Shown one piece after another: positions 14,591-22,849 of a DNA stretch of 64,000 nucleotides. The notes under the pieces are model-generated. The model was given only the letters and a program-made list of their open reading frames with translations. It did no database searches and had not been told where the DNA came from. The stretch comes from Campylobacteraceae bacterium (GTDB lineage: Bacteria > Campylobacterota > Campylobacteria > Campylobacterales > Arcobacteraceae). The stretch spans positions 155,093-219,092 of the forward strand of contig JABSOM010000005.1 of NCBI GenBank assembly GCA_013215945.1, in the 5' to 3' direction. Position 1 is the stretch's first letter; each line of letters begins with the position of its first letter. The position numbers were made by a program, and so were the translations under genes.

Positions 14591-15538
14591 ATGAAATTAA
14601 ATGACTTGTGTAAAAATCTGGATATTGAGTGTTCTAGTAATCAAAAAATTATAGGCCTTAATACCCTAAAAGACGCAAATGCGAAAGAAGTCACTTTTTT
14701 AGAAAACAAAAAATATCTGAAAGATTTGGAGAATACTAAAGCTGCAGCTGTTTTTATTAAAAAAGAGTTTGCATCTTTACTTCCTTTAAATACACTTGCT
14801 CTTATTTGTGAAGAACCTTATATTGAACTTGCGAGAGCAAGTAAGTATTTTTCTTCTCAGCTTGTAGATGTGGATGGAAAAGAGCCTTTAATTGGAAAAA
14901 ATACAGTAATTATGCCAGGGGCAAATCTTGGAAAAAATGTAATTATTGGTAACAATTGTACGGTTTTCCCTGGGGCGTATATTGGAGATAATGTACGTAT
15001 TGGAGACAATACTATTATTCAAGCCAATGTTGTAATATATCGTGATTGTACAGTAGGAGATGATTGTTTAATTCATTCTGGTGCTATTATAGGTGCTGAT
15101 GGTTTTGGTTTTGCTAATAATAAAGGCAAATACATTAAAATATACCAAAATGGAAATGTAATGATTGGAAACGATGTTGAAATTGGTGCAAATACTACAA
15201 TTGACAGAGCTGCCTTTAAATCTACTATTATCCATGATGGTGTAAGAATTGATAATTTAATTCAAATTGCGCATAATTGTATAGTAGGACCTGGCTGTAT
15301 TTTAACAGCACAAATTGGTTTAGCAGGCTCAACTGTTTTAAATGAATATGTAATTATGGGTGCACAAAGTGGTACAGCTGGGCATTTAGAAATCGCACCT
15401 TTTACTACAATATCAGCACGTGCTGGTGTTACAAAAAGTATTAAAGTAAGTAAAAAACAATGGGCTGGTTTTCCTTTAATGGAGCACAGATCGTGGTTAC
15501 GTTTACAAGGCAAAATTTCTAAATTATTAAAAGGATAA
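14591..15538 (+). CDS. lpxD: UDP-3-O-acylglucosamine N-acyltransferase
   Basis: This 315-residue enzyme adds the second hydroxyacyl chain in lipid A synthesis. The N-terminal uridine-binding domain (about 1-95) is followed by left-handed beta-helix hexapeptide repeats ([20 protein letters not shown] and onward). The catalytic His motif is in [14 protein letters not shown], and the C-terminal helix [20 protein letters not shown] ends the protein. AAGGATTAGAA precedes the ATG. It follows ilvH by 9 bp, an arrangement common in Campylobacterota. The ribosome-binding site of the next gene, ftsK, overlaps its stop codon. Confidence 0.95.
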   Translation: MKLNDLCKNLDIECSSNQKIIGLNTLKDANAKEVTFLENKKYLKDLENTKAAAVFIKKEFASLLPLNTLALICEEPYIELARASKYFSSQLVDVDGKEPLIGKNTVIMPGANLGKNVIIGNNCTVFPGAYIGDNVRIGDNTIIQANVVIYRDCTVGDDCLIHSGAIIGADGFGFANNKGKYIKIYQNGNVMIGNDVEIGANTTIDRAAFKSTIIHDGVRIDNLIQIAHNCIVGPGCILTAQIGLAGSTVLNEYVIMGAQSGTAGHLEIAPFTTISARAGVTKSIKVSKKQWAGFPLMEHRSWLRLQGKISKLLKG

Positions 15539-15541
15539 ACC

Positions 15542-17677
15542 ATAACTAAAAAAATACTTTCTTTAATTTCTTTATTTATAATACTGTTTTTACAATATTC
15601 AATCTTTATCTCTGATATGCAAACCGTAGGCGTTATAGGCTCTAGTTTTGCAGACTTTTCACATAATTATTTTGGATATCTTTCTTACGCATATTTACTT
15701 TTTTTATTATATCCCTTGTATATACTTAATTTTATTGATTATGAAAAAGAGAAACTCTTAATGAAATCCTTGATTTTAGTAATTTTTATTTTTGCAGTGT
15801 TAATCTTTCAAGCTTTAGTAATTAAAGACAATTTAAGTGGTGAAATTGGCAGTATTATTGTATTAAGTTTGAATCCCTTTATCGGAAAAGCAGGCTTATG
15901 GATTTTTATTTTAATTTGTTTTGTCATTACTTTACTTGTATTTCTTGAAGATAAAAATATTTCATTAAAAGAAAAACTAGCAGCAGTTAAAATAAAAAAA
16001 CCTTCTTTTGATTTTAAACAAATCGAAAAAATACCGCAGTCCAGTAAAAAACGTGTAAAAAGAAAAGTCGAAAAAGTCTCTGTTAAAGAAGTAGGAGATA
16101 CTGCTGAGATAATTCTTGAAGAAACACTTCTTCAAGAAGAAAAAATTCAAGAAGCAGTAATTATAGAAGAAAAAGTAAATGAAGTAGAGTCCTCTCATTC
16201 AGTAATTGTAGAAGAATTAGAAGAAAACAAAATTTTACAAGATCAAATTGAATTAGGTGAGAATATTAAACCAAAAGATTTTAAATTACCTTTAAATAAA
16301 TTTTTTCAAGATGCTCCTAAAATGAAAAAATCAAAAATGGATGAAGATTTAATAGATAAAAAAATTGGTGATTTATTGGATAAACTTTCAAAGTTTAAAA
16401 TTGAAGGAGATGTTGTCCGTACGTATACAGGTCCGGTTGTAACAACGTTTGAATTTAAACCAGCTGCTCATATTAAAGTATCTAAAATATTAAATTTACA
16501 AGATGATTTAGCTATGGCTTTAAAAGCTCAAACCATTAGAATTCAAGCTCCCATTCCTGGAAAAGATGTAGTTGGTATTGAAGTTCCTAATGAAGAGTCA
16601 CAAATTATATATTTTAAAGATTTATTGGACTCAGAAATTTTTCAAAAATCAACTTCTCCTTTGACTATGATTTTAGGAAAAGATATTGTAGGTAAACCTT
16701 TTGTAACAGATCTTAAAAAACTTCCTCACTTATTAATTGCAGGAACTACAGGTTCTGGTAAATCTGTGGGAATTAATTCAATGATTTTATCTTTATTGTA
16801 TAAAAACTCTCCCGATGATTTAAAACTGGTGATGATTGATCCTAAAATGCTTGAATTTACAATGTATGAAGATATTCCTCATTTATTAACGCCTATTATT
16901 ACAAAACCCAGTGAAGCGGTAACTGCTTTAGCTAATATGGTGTTAGAGATGGAGAGAAGATATACTCTGATGGCTAAATCACGTACAAAAAATATTGAAA
17001 ACTATAATGAAAAGTCAAAAACAGCTGATTATGATGCTTTTCCATATATTGTTGTGATTATTGATGAGTTAGGAGATTTAATGATGACTTCTGGAAAAGA
17101 AGTTGAAATTTCCATTGCAAGGCTTGCTCAAATGGCTAGGGCTTCTGGAATACATCTAATAGTGGCAACGCAACGACCTTCTGTTGATGTTGTAACGGGT
17201 CTTATTAAAGCCAATCTTCCAAGTAGAATTGCTTATAAAGTAGGGCAGAGAATTGATTCCAAAATCATTTTAGATGCTATGGGCGCTGAATCTTTATTAG
17301 GGCGTGGAGATATGTTATTTACTCCTCCTGGTATGTCTGGACTTGTAAGGCTTCATGCTCCTTGGTCAAAAGAAAGTGAAATTGAAGAAGTAGTTGAGTT
17401 TTTAAAAGCGCAGCGAGAAGTGCAATATGATATGAATTTTATTAAAGCAAAAGAGGGCTCAGCTATGAGCTCCAATCCATCTGATGAAAGCGCATTTGAT
17501 GAATTGTACGAAAGTGCGAAAATGATTGTGATTAATGATAAAAAAACATCTATTTCTTATATACAAAGAAAATTAAGAATTGGTTATAACCGTGCTGCTA
17601 CTATTGTTGAACAATTACAATTAGCAGGAGTTTTATCTGAGCCCAATGTAAAAGGTAACAGAGAAATACTTATTTAA
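15542..17677 (+). CDS. ftsK: DNA translocase FtsK, apparent AUA start
   Basis: FtsK pumps DNA at the septum and works with the Xer recombinase (XerH here). It has four N-terminal TM helices (about residues 4-195 in total), an acidic linker, the alpha/beta motor (Walker A AGTTGSGKS, Walker B VVIIDELGDL) and a C-terminal winged-helix gamma domain (SYIQRKLRIGYNRAATIVEQ) that reads polar DNA motifs. The first ATG is at 15617, but it has no ribosome-binding site and would remove the first TM helix. The same frame is open from ATA at 15542 (TKKILSLISLFIILFLQY), with AAAAGGAT at ideal spacing. I take ATA as the likely start, giving 711 residues. A mutation or sequencing error at the codon is the alternative. 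Confidence 0.85.
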   Translation: MTKKILSLISLFIILFLQYSIFISDMQTVGVIGSSFADFSHNYFGYLSYAYLLFLLYPLYILNFIDYEKEKLLMKSLILVIFIFAVLIFQALVIKDNLSGEIGSIIVLSLNPFIGKAGLWIFILICFVITLLVFLEDKNISLKEKLAAVKIKKPSFDFKQIEKIPQSSKKRVKRKVEKVSVKEVGDTAEIILEETLLQEEKIQEAVIIEEKVNEVESSHSVIVEELEENKILQDQIELGENIKPKDFKLPLNKFFQDAPKMKKSKMDEDLIDKKIGDLLDKLSKFKIEGDVVRTYTGPVVTTFEFKPAAHIKVSKILNLQDDLAMALKAQTIRIQAPIPGKDVVGIEVPNEESQIIYFKDLLDSEIFQKSTSPLTMILGKDIVGKPFVTDLKKLPHLLIAGTTGSGKSVGINSMILSLLYKNSPDDLKLVMIDPKMLEFTMYEDIPHLLTPIITKPSEAVTALANMVLEMERRYTLMAKSRTKNIENYNEKSKTADYDAFPYIVVIIDELGDLMMTSGKEVEISIARLAQMARASGIHLIVATQRPSVDVVTGLIKANLPSRIAYKVGQRIDSKIILDAMGAESLLGRGDMLFTPPGMSGLVRLHAPWSKESEIEEVVEFLKAQREVQYDMNFIKAKEGSAMSSNPSDESAFDELYESAKMIVINDKKTSISYIQRKLRIGYNRAATIVEQLQLAGVLSEPNVKGNREILI

Positions 17678-17708
17678 GTTAGATAATCTATTCTTATAGA
17701 AATACTTA

Positions 17709-17754
17709 AGATATAAATAATTACAAAGAATAGTAATTATTTTATATCTTTTTA
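17709..17754 (+). terminator. Terminator-like hairpin after ftsK
   Basis: AGATATAAATAATTAC (17709-17724) and GTAATTATTTTATATCT (17733-17749) form a long, slightly bulged AT stem with an 8-nt loop, followed by TTTTTA. It lies 32 bp after the ftsK stop. The remainder of the gap (17755-17979) is very AT-rich and contains the hpf promoter region; I see no gene in it. Confidence 0.6.
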
Positions 17755-17979
17755 TTCAAAATGTTAGATAAAACATGATTTAGAATAAAAAACTTAATAT
17801 TACTATTCTTTTATTCTCTCACTTTTATCTCTAATATATATATTCCCTTCTTTTTTAATTTTATAATTATTATTATAATTTACTAAATTATAAAATTAAG
17901 CCATACCTTATAAAATATTAATTAATTTTTAAATTTACTTTGGTAAACTTAACCTGTAACTTATTACAAGGAGTATTAG

Positions 17980-18522
17980 ATGAATACAAGTATTGTAGGT
18001 AGACATATAGATTTAACAGATCCAATCAAAGAATATATTAATGCATCAATAGAAGCATTTGCAAAATATAATTTAGATATTATTTCAGTCAATTCGATTA
18101 TTTCTCAAGAAGAGAAACATGGCAAAAAAGCATTTTCTTTTGAATTTACTTTAAATATTGCTAATTTAGATACTGTTGTTGTAAAACAAAAAGATAAAGA
18201 TTTATATACAGCTATTGATATTGCAGTTGATAGAGTATCTAAAGTCTTAAGAAGACATCATGATAAGATATCAGGTCATAGAGCAACTAAACTAAGCGAA
18301 GTTGATTCAGCTAGCAAAGAAGATGAAATTGCTAATGAATTAGAAAAATTAGAAGGTGAAATTGTTGGAGTTAGATTAAATTCTTATAAACCAATGGATA
18401 TTGAAGATGCTTTAAATGAATTAAAAGAATCTGAAGCTGCATTTAAAGTTTTTTATGACAAAGACGATAATATGAGAGTGATTTATCCAATGAAAGAAGA
18501 GTCAAAATTTGGTTTATACTAA
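17980..18522 (+). CDS. hpf: Ribosome hibernation-promoting factor, long form
   Basis: This 180-residue protein has an N-terminal S30AE/YfiA domain (MNTSIVGRHIDLTDPIKEYI to about residue 105, with the basic VDRVSKVLRRHHDKI helix) that sits in the decoding region of the 30S subunit. A separate C-terminal domain (about 120-178, VGVRLNSYKPMDIEDALNEL) dimerises 70S ribosomes to 100S in long HPFs. Length matches the long type. ACAAGGAGTATTAG precedes the ATG. It is monocistronic between two terminators, as expected for a separately regulated stationary-phase gene. Confidence 0.93.
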   Translation: MNTSIVGRHIDLTDPIKEYINASIEAFAKYNLDIISVNSIISQEEKHGKKAFSFEFTLNIANLDTVVVKQKDKDLYTAIDIAVDRVSKVLRRHHDKISGHRATKLSEVDSASKEDEIANELEKLEGEIVGVRLNSYKPMDIEDALNELKESEAAFKVFYDKDDNMRVIYPMKEESKFGLY

Positions 18523-18546
18523 ACTTTAGTAGTAAATAGTAAAATT

Positions 18547-18580
18547 AAAGGTATTAGCTTTGGCTAATACCTTTTTTTTT
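18547..18580 (+). terminator. Rho-independent terminator of hpf
   Basis: GGTATTAGC (18550-18558) pairs with GGCTAATACC (18562-18571) in a tight hairpin followed by nine T residues. It lies 27 bp after the hpf stop. Confidence 0.92.
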
Positions 18581-18650
18581 GTTATAATACAAAAAAATTA
18601 CATATACATGTAAAAACTTTTTGTTATTAAAAGATATTAGAAGCTTCTAT

Positions 18651-18696
18651 GTTTAAATTTCTAAGGTATTTTCTTAAATACTTTAGAAATTTAAAC
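18651..18696. repeat. 21-bp hairpin in the der leader
   Basis: Arms at 18651-18671 (GTTTAAATTTCTAAGGTATTT, written here only as an arm ending in GGTATTT) and 18676-18696 are complementary except for one G-T wobble, around a TCTT loop. A small palindrome AGAAGCTTCT precedes it at 18639-18648. No T-run follows on the plus strand, so it does not look like a terminator. It could be a structured leader, an RNase-processing site or a small repeat element. Confidence 0.6.
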
Positions 18697-18744
18697 GTAC
18701 TTCTTTTTTATCACATTGTATATGTTTAAATAAATAGGATAAGA

Positions 18745-20184
18745 ATGCAAGATATAAAAGAATTAACAAAAATTGCTTTAATTGGACAACCCAATGTTGG
18801 AAAATCATCGCTTTTTAATAGAATTGCTCAGAAGCGTATTGCTATTGTATCTGAACAATCAGGAACTACAAGAGATATAAGAAAACACAGAGTTAGTATT
18901 TTTGATAAAGAAGCTCTAATGCTTGATACTGGTGGAATTGATGAAACAGATGATGCTATTTTTTCAGTAGTAAAAAGAAAAGCAATTGAAACAGCAAAAG
19001 AGTCTGATATCATACTTTTTATGGTGGATGGGAAAAAACTTCCTGATGAAAAAGACAAAGAATTGTTTTATGAATTACAAAACTTGGGTAAAAAACTGGC
19101 TCTTGTAGTTAATAAAATCGATAATGATAAAGAGATGGAAAGACTTTGGGATTTTTATGAGTTCGGAATTGGTGAAGAAAATTTATTTGCTATTTCTGTT
19201 TCGCATAACAGAGGAACAAAATCTTTAATGGATTGGATAAACAGATATTTACCTGAACCTTATGTTGAGCCTTCAGAAGAAGATGAAAACAAAGAATTAA
19301 ATGAAGATGAATTAGATGAAAACTATGATGAAAAAATCACTGATGTTAATGAAACACAAGAAGATGATAATAAATTAAGAGTGGCTATTATTGGAAGAGT
19401 GAATGTTGGTAAATCTTCTATTCTAAATGCACTTCTTGGTGAAGAGCGTTCTGTAGTATCTCCCATTGCTGGTACTACTATTGATCCTGTTGATGAAATG
19501 TATGAATACAAAGACAAAGAGATTACTTTTGTTGATACGGCTGGATTAAGACGAAGAGGGAGTATTGAAGGTATAGAAAAATATGCTTTAATGCGAACAA
19601 AAGAGATGTTACAAGTAGCAAACTTAGCGTTATTAGTTCTTGATGCTTCTGAGCCTTTTGTTGATTTAGATGAAAAAATTGCTGGTTTGGTTGATGAGTA
19701 TGGATTAGGTACTATTGTTGTTTTAAATAAATGGGATAATAATATTGAAACGTTCAAAAAAGTAGAAGAAGAAATTAGAACACGTTTTAAATTTTTATTT
19801 TATGCTCCTATTATTGCAGTATCTGCAAAAACAGGACGATCTATTGATAGATTAAAAGATAAATTAATAGAAATTTATGACAATTATTCACAAAGAATAA
19901 CTACGTCTGTATTAAATGCAACAATAGAAGAAGCAGTTAGAAGACATGCTCTTCCTAGTCCTAATGGTGCGTATTTAAGAATTTATTATACTACTCAATT
20001 TGAAACGAAACCGCCAAGAATTGCGCTTATAATGAATAAACCTAATTTACTGCATTTCTCTTATAAAAGGTATTTGATTAACTTTTTACGCTCAAATATT
20101 GATTTTGATGGAACACCTATACATTTAGTTGCTAGAAAAAAAGGTGAAAGAGACAATAACGAAGAAGAATTTTTAGAAGAATAA
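18745..20184 (+). CDS. der: Ribosome-assembly GTPase Der (EngA)
   Basis: This 479-residue tandem GTPase acts in 50S subunit maturation. G domain 1 has P-loop GQPNVGKSSLF, switch DTGG and NKID. An acidic linker (about 172-205) leads to G domain 2 with GRVNVGKSSILNA, DTAG and NKWD. The C-terminal KH-like domain contains RIYYTTQFETKPPRIALIMN. Length is normal for Der with a long linker. AATAGGATAAGA precedes the ATG. hemD follows 24 bp later. Confidence 0.96.
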   Translation: MQDIKELTKIALIGQPNVGKSSLFNRIAQKRIAIVSEQSGTTRDIRKHRVSIFDKEALMLDTGGIDETDDAIFSVVKRKAIETAKESDIILFMVDGKKLPDEKDKELFYELQNLGKKLALVVNKIDNDKEMERLWDFYEFGIGEENLFAISVSHNRGTKSLMDWINRYLPEPYVEPSEEDENKELNEDELDENYDEKITDVNETQEDDNKLRVAIIGRVNVGKSSILNALLGEERSVVSPIAGTTIDPVDEMYEYKDKEITFVDTAGLRRRGSIEGIEKYALMRTKEMLQVANLALLVLDASEPFVDLDEKIAGLVDEYGLGTIVVLNKWDNNIETFKKVEEEIRTRFKFLFYAPIIAVSAKTGRSIDRLKDKLIEIYDNYSQRITTSVLNATIEEAVRRHALPSPNGAYLRIYYTTQFETKPPRIALIMNKPNLLHFSYKRYLINFLRSNIDFDGTPIHLVARKKGERDNNEEEFLEE

Positions 20185-20208
20185 AAAGATTATAAAAAAG
20201 GTTTAGAT

Positions 20209-20847
20209 ATGTCTAATATTTATCTTCTAAATAATCAAAAACACGAGGGAGTAATTAATCTAAAAGTTTTTAGGATTAATTACCTTCCTTTTAAAGCAGA
20301 TTTCTCACAATATAATGCTTTAATTTTTACATCTAAAAATGCCATTACTTCACTTCTTCCACATAAGGGTTTATGGGAAAGTATTGATTCTTATGCAATT
20401 GCACCTAAAACAAGTGAAATTTTATTATCCCATCATTCAAAACTAGTATTTGTTGGAAAAACGTCTCATGGTAATGATTTTGCAAAAGAACTGATTCCTT
20501 TATTAAAAGATAAAAATGTTTTATATATTTCTGCTAAAAAAACTGTTTCTAATTTAGTCTCACTTTTAACAAATGCAAAAATTAACATAAAACAACAAAT
20601 CACTTATGAAACCGTATGTTCAAATGAAGATAAAATGTATATTTCAAAGAATGCTGTTATTATCTTCTCCTCTCCTTCTTGTATTGAATGTTTTTTTAAA
20701 CAGTACTCTTGGGATAAATCTTATAGAGCTGTTCTTATCGGTAAAACTACAGCTTCTTATTTCCCTTCTAACTTAGATTATGCAATAAGTGCTAAACCAA
20801 ATATCAAGTCTTGCATTAACTTAGCTAAAGAACTTTATAATAAATAA
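20209..20847 (+). CDS. hemD: Uroporphyrinogen-III synthase
   Basis: This 212-residue HemD-family protein cyclises hydroxymethylbilane to uroporphyrinogen III in haem synthesis. Family hallmarks are weak but present: YNALIFTSKNAITSLL near residue 35, KNVLYISAKKTVSNL near 103, ITYETVC near 130, VIIFSSPSCIECFF near 147 and RAVLIGKTTASYF near 172 (usual IGxxTA). HemD is among the least conserved haem enzymes and the length is somewhat short but normal for Campylobacterota. AAAAGGTTTAGAT precedes the ATG. It is co-transcribed with der. Confidence 0.85.
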   Translation: MSNIYLLNNQKHEGVINLKVFRINYLPFKADFSQYNALIFTSKNAITSLLPHKGLWESIDSYAIAPKTSEILLSHHSKLVFVGKTSHGNDFAKELIPLLKDKNVLYISAKKTVSNLVSLLTNAKINIKQQITYETVCSNEDKMYISKNAVIIFSSPSCIECFFKQYSWDKSYRAVLIGKTTASYFPSNLDYAISAKPNIKSCINLAKELYNK

Positions 20848-20896
20848 GATAATTCTTTTTTATGCTCTAAATTTAAACTATAATTTAAATTTACTT

Positions 20897-20905
20897 TGCT
20901 ACAAT
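20897..20905 (+). promoter_or_regulatory. Extended -10 promoter of the 6S RNA candidate
   Basis: TGCTACAAT provides TGN plus TACAAT with AT-rich DNA upstream and no clear -35, the usual sigma-70 promoter form in Campylobacterota. Transcription would start near 20910-20912. Confidence 0.6.
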
Positions 20906-20909
20906 TACG

Positions 20910-21085
20910 GTATCTAGGTAGCTCGGGATTTCCATTGTTGAGGGTCCGATACTGTATTTTTGCGAGTAAATGTAGATGTATGGTGTGCAGTGTTTCTTTT
21001 TGTTTACACTCCTGAAGTACAACTCTTACATGCAGTGATTGGCTTTTATGGGCCAAATTGATGGTTAACGACTACTTGGTACTTT
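20910..21085 (+). ncRNA. ssrS: 6S RNA candidate
   Basis: This GC-richer island of about 176 nt lies between hemD and purD. Its ends pair: GGTATCTAGGTAG near 20909-20921 against CTACTTGGTACT near 21072-21083, with one mismatch and one bulge. Internal pairing includes GTGT near 20993 with ACAC near 21006 under a T-rich loop, and GAGT near 20964 with ACTC near 21021. Length, closing stem, long rod with an open centre and a position upstream of purD (the location I recall for 6S RNA in Campylobacterota) all fit. 6S RNA binds the sigma-70 holoenzyme as a promoter mimic. Confidence 0.7.
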
Positions 21086-21147
21086 ATTTATTAAAGAGTG
21101 TTTTTTAAACATTGTTTTATAAATAATATTTAATGCAAGGATTTTTA

Positions 21148-22413
21148 GTGAAGATTTTGATACTTGGAAGTGGTGGTAGAGAATACTCAATGGGTTTGAG
21201 TATTTCTAATGAAAAAGAGCATGAATTATTTTTTATGCCAGGAAATGGTGCTACTTCTGACTTAGGTACAAATATTAATATTGAAAATTATAATGAATTG
21301 TGTTCTTGGGCAATTACTAAAAAAATTGATTTAACTATTGTTGGTCCAGAAGCTCCTTTAGTTGATGGTATTGTAGATATTTTCAAAGCAAAAAATTTGG
21401 TAATTTTTGGACCAAGTAAAGCGGCCGCTAGACTTGAAGGTTCAAAAGTGTATATGAAAAATATGCTTAAAAAATTTAACATTCCTACTGCTGCTTTTTT
21501 AGAAACAAGCAAAGCAGAAGAAGCTTACTCTTTTATTGATAATATGAACACTCCCATCGTTGTAAAAGCAGATGGTTTATGTGCTGGAAAAGGTGTAATA
21601 ATAGCAGCATCTAAAGAGGAAGCAAAAGAAGCAGTAAAAGATATGTTAAGTGGAAGTTCTTTTGGAGATGCGGGGAAAGCTGTTATTATAGAAGAATTTT
21701 TAGATGGTTATGAACTATCCGTTTTTGCTATTTGTGATGGAGAAAATTATAAAGTATTACCAGCTGCCCAAGATCATAAACGTCTTTTAGATGGTGATAA
21801 AGGACCTAATACTGGGGGAATGGGTGCTTATGCTCCAACCCCTTTGGTTGATGAGGAACTTTATAAAAAAATTGAAGATAGGGTTATTAAACCAACACTT
21901 GAGGGAATGAAAAAAGAAGGGGCTTCTTTTGAAGGTGTTCTTTTTATTGGTGTTATGGTAGTAAAAGGTGAGCCTATTATTTTGGAATACAATGTGCGGT
22001 TTGGGGATCCTGAGTGCGAAATACTATTGCCATTAATTAAAAGTAAAGTTTCTGATCTTTTTTATAAAGCAGCAACAAAAGACTTATCTAATTTAAACAT
22101 TGTTATGAAAAATGATTATGCTGTTGGTATTGTAATGGCAAGTGGAAATTATCCTTACTCTTCATCCCAAGCTGCTGAAATTATTGTGGATGAAATAATT
22201 GATGAAGACTTAAAAAATAATTCTCATATTTCTTATGCAGGTGTAAAAAAAGAAGATGGAAAACTTTTTGCAAGTGGTGGAAGAGTTCTTGTTTGTGTTG
22301 GTTTTGGGAAAAACATTAATGAAGCAAGAAACAGAGCATATGCTTTATGTGGTCAAGTTCACTTCTTAGGAAAAAAACTAAGAACTGATATCGCTTACCA
22401 AGCATTAAAGTAA
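21148..22413 (+). CDS. purD: Phosphoribosylamine-glycine ligase
   Basis: This ATP-grasp enzyme makes glycinamide ribonucleotide in purine synthesis. The GTG at 21148 is preferred over the ATG at 21133: AAGGA sits 7 bp before it, and it yields the canonical [16 protein letters not shown] start (421 residues). Visible motifs are the N-domain [15 protein letters not shown], the ATP-grasp core [16 protein letters not shown] and [13 protein letters not shown], the [20 protein letters not shown] loop, and the metal site [12 protein letters not shown]. The RDD-family gene follows 4 bp later. Confidence 0.95.
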   Translation: MKILILGSGGREYSMGLSISNEKEHELFFMPGNGATSDLGTNINIENYNELCSWAITKKIDLTIVGPEAPLVDGIVDIFKAKNLVIFGPSKAAARLEGSKVYMKNMLKKFNIPTAAFLETSKAEEAYSFIDNMNTPIVVKADGLCAGKGVIIAASKEEAKEAVKDMLSGSSFGDAGKAVIIEEFLDGYELSVFAICDGENYKVLPAAQDHKRLLDGDKGPNTGGMGAYAPTPLVDEELYKKIEDRVIKPTLEGMKKEGASFEGVLFIGVMVVKGEPIILEYNVRFGDPECEILLPLIKSKVSDLFYKAATKDLSNLNIVMKNDYAVGIVMASGNYPYSSSQAAEIIVDEIIDEDLKNNSHISYAGVKKEDGKLFASGGRVLVCVGFGKNINEARNRAYALCGQVHFLGKKLRTDIAYQALK

Positions 22414-22417
22414 GCCT

Positions 22418-22849
22418 ATGAACAACAGCAATGAACTAGAATTAGCTTCCATTCAAGCAAGAATAAAAGCCTTTGTTATTGATGATATATTAATGACTGT
22501 TTTGATTATTTTTGTTTTTTGGGAGTTATTTACTAAAAACAATACGTCAATGGAAGAGTTATTATTAATTATGAATGAATTTGTTTATCAAATTGTTTTT
22601 ATTAAGTTTGTTTATCATACTTTCTTTATCTGGTATTATGGAGCCACTTTGGGTAAATTATTTGCAAAAATCAAAGTCATTGATAATGACAATTTAGGAA
22701 AAGTGTCTTTTTTAAATGCTGCCTTTCGCTCAAGTGCTAGAGTAGTGTCTGAAATGCTGTTTTATATTGGTTTTATAATTGCTTTTTTTAATGATGGCAA
22801 AAGAACATTTCATGATATGTTAGGTAGGACTGTTGTTGTTAGTGCGTAA
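22418..22849 (+). CDS. RDD-family membrane protein
   Basis: This 143-residue protein has the RDD-like signature near the start (ASIQARIKAFVIDDILMTVL; Arg and Asp-Asp in the first TM) and further TM helices near 30-50, 62-80 and 108-128. The family motif GATLGKLFAKIKVID and the terminal KRTFHDMLGRTVVV are present. Members are small inner-membrane proteins, some linked to ion exchange or membrane stress. No specific function can be assigned. It starts 4 bp after purD and overlaps the start of lptD, so it belongs to the purD-lptD transcript. Confidence 0.85.
   Translation: MNNSNELELASIQARIKAFVIDDILMTVLIIFVFWELFTKNNTSMEELLLIMNEFVYQIVFIKFVYHTFFIWYYGATLGKLFAKIKVIDNDNLGKVSFLNAAFRSSARVVSEMLFYIGFIIAFFNDGKRTFHDMLGRTVVVSA

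Noticed and set aside
15262..15543. Leftward 93-codon frame across the end of lpxD
   Set aside because: It opposes hexapeptide-repeat coding sequence and has no start signal.
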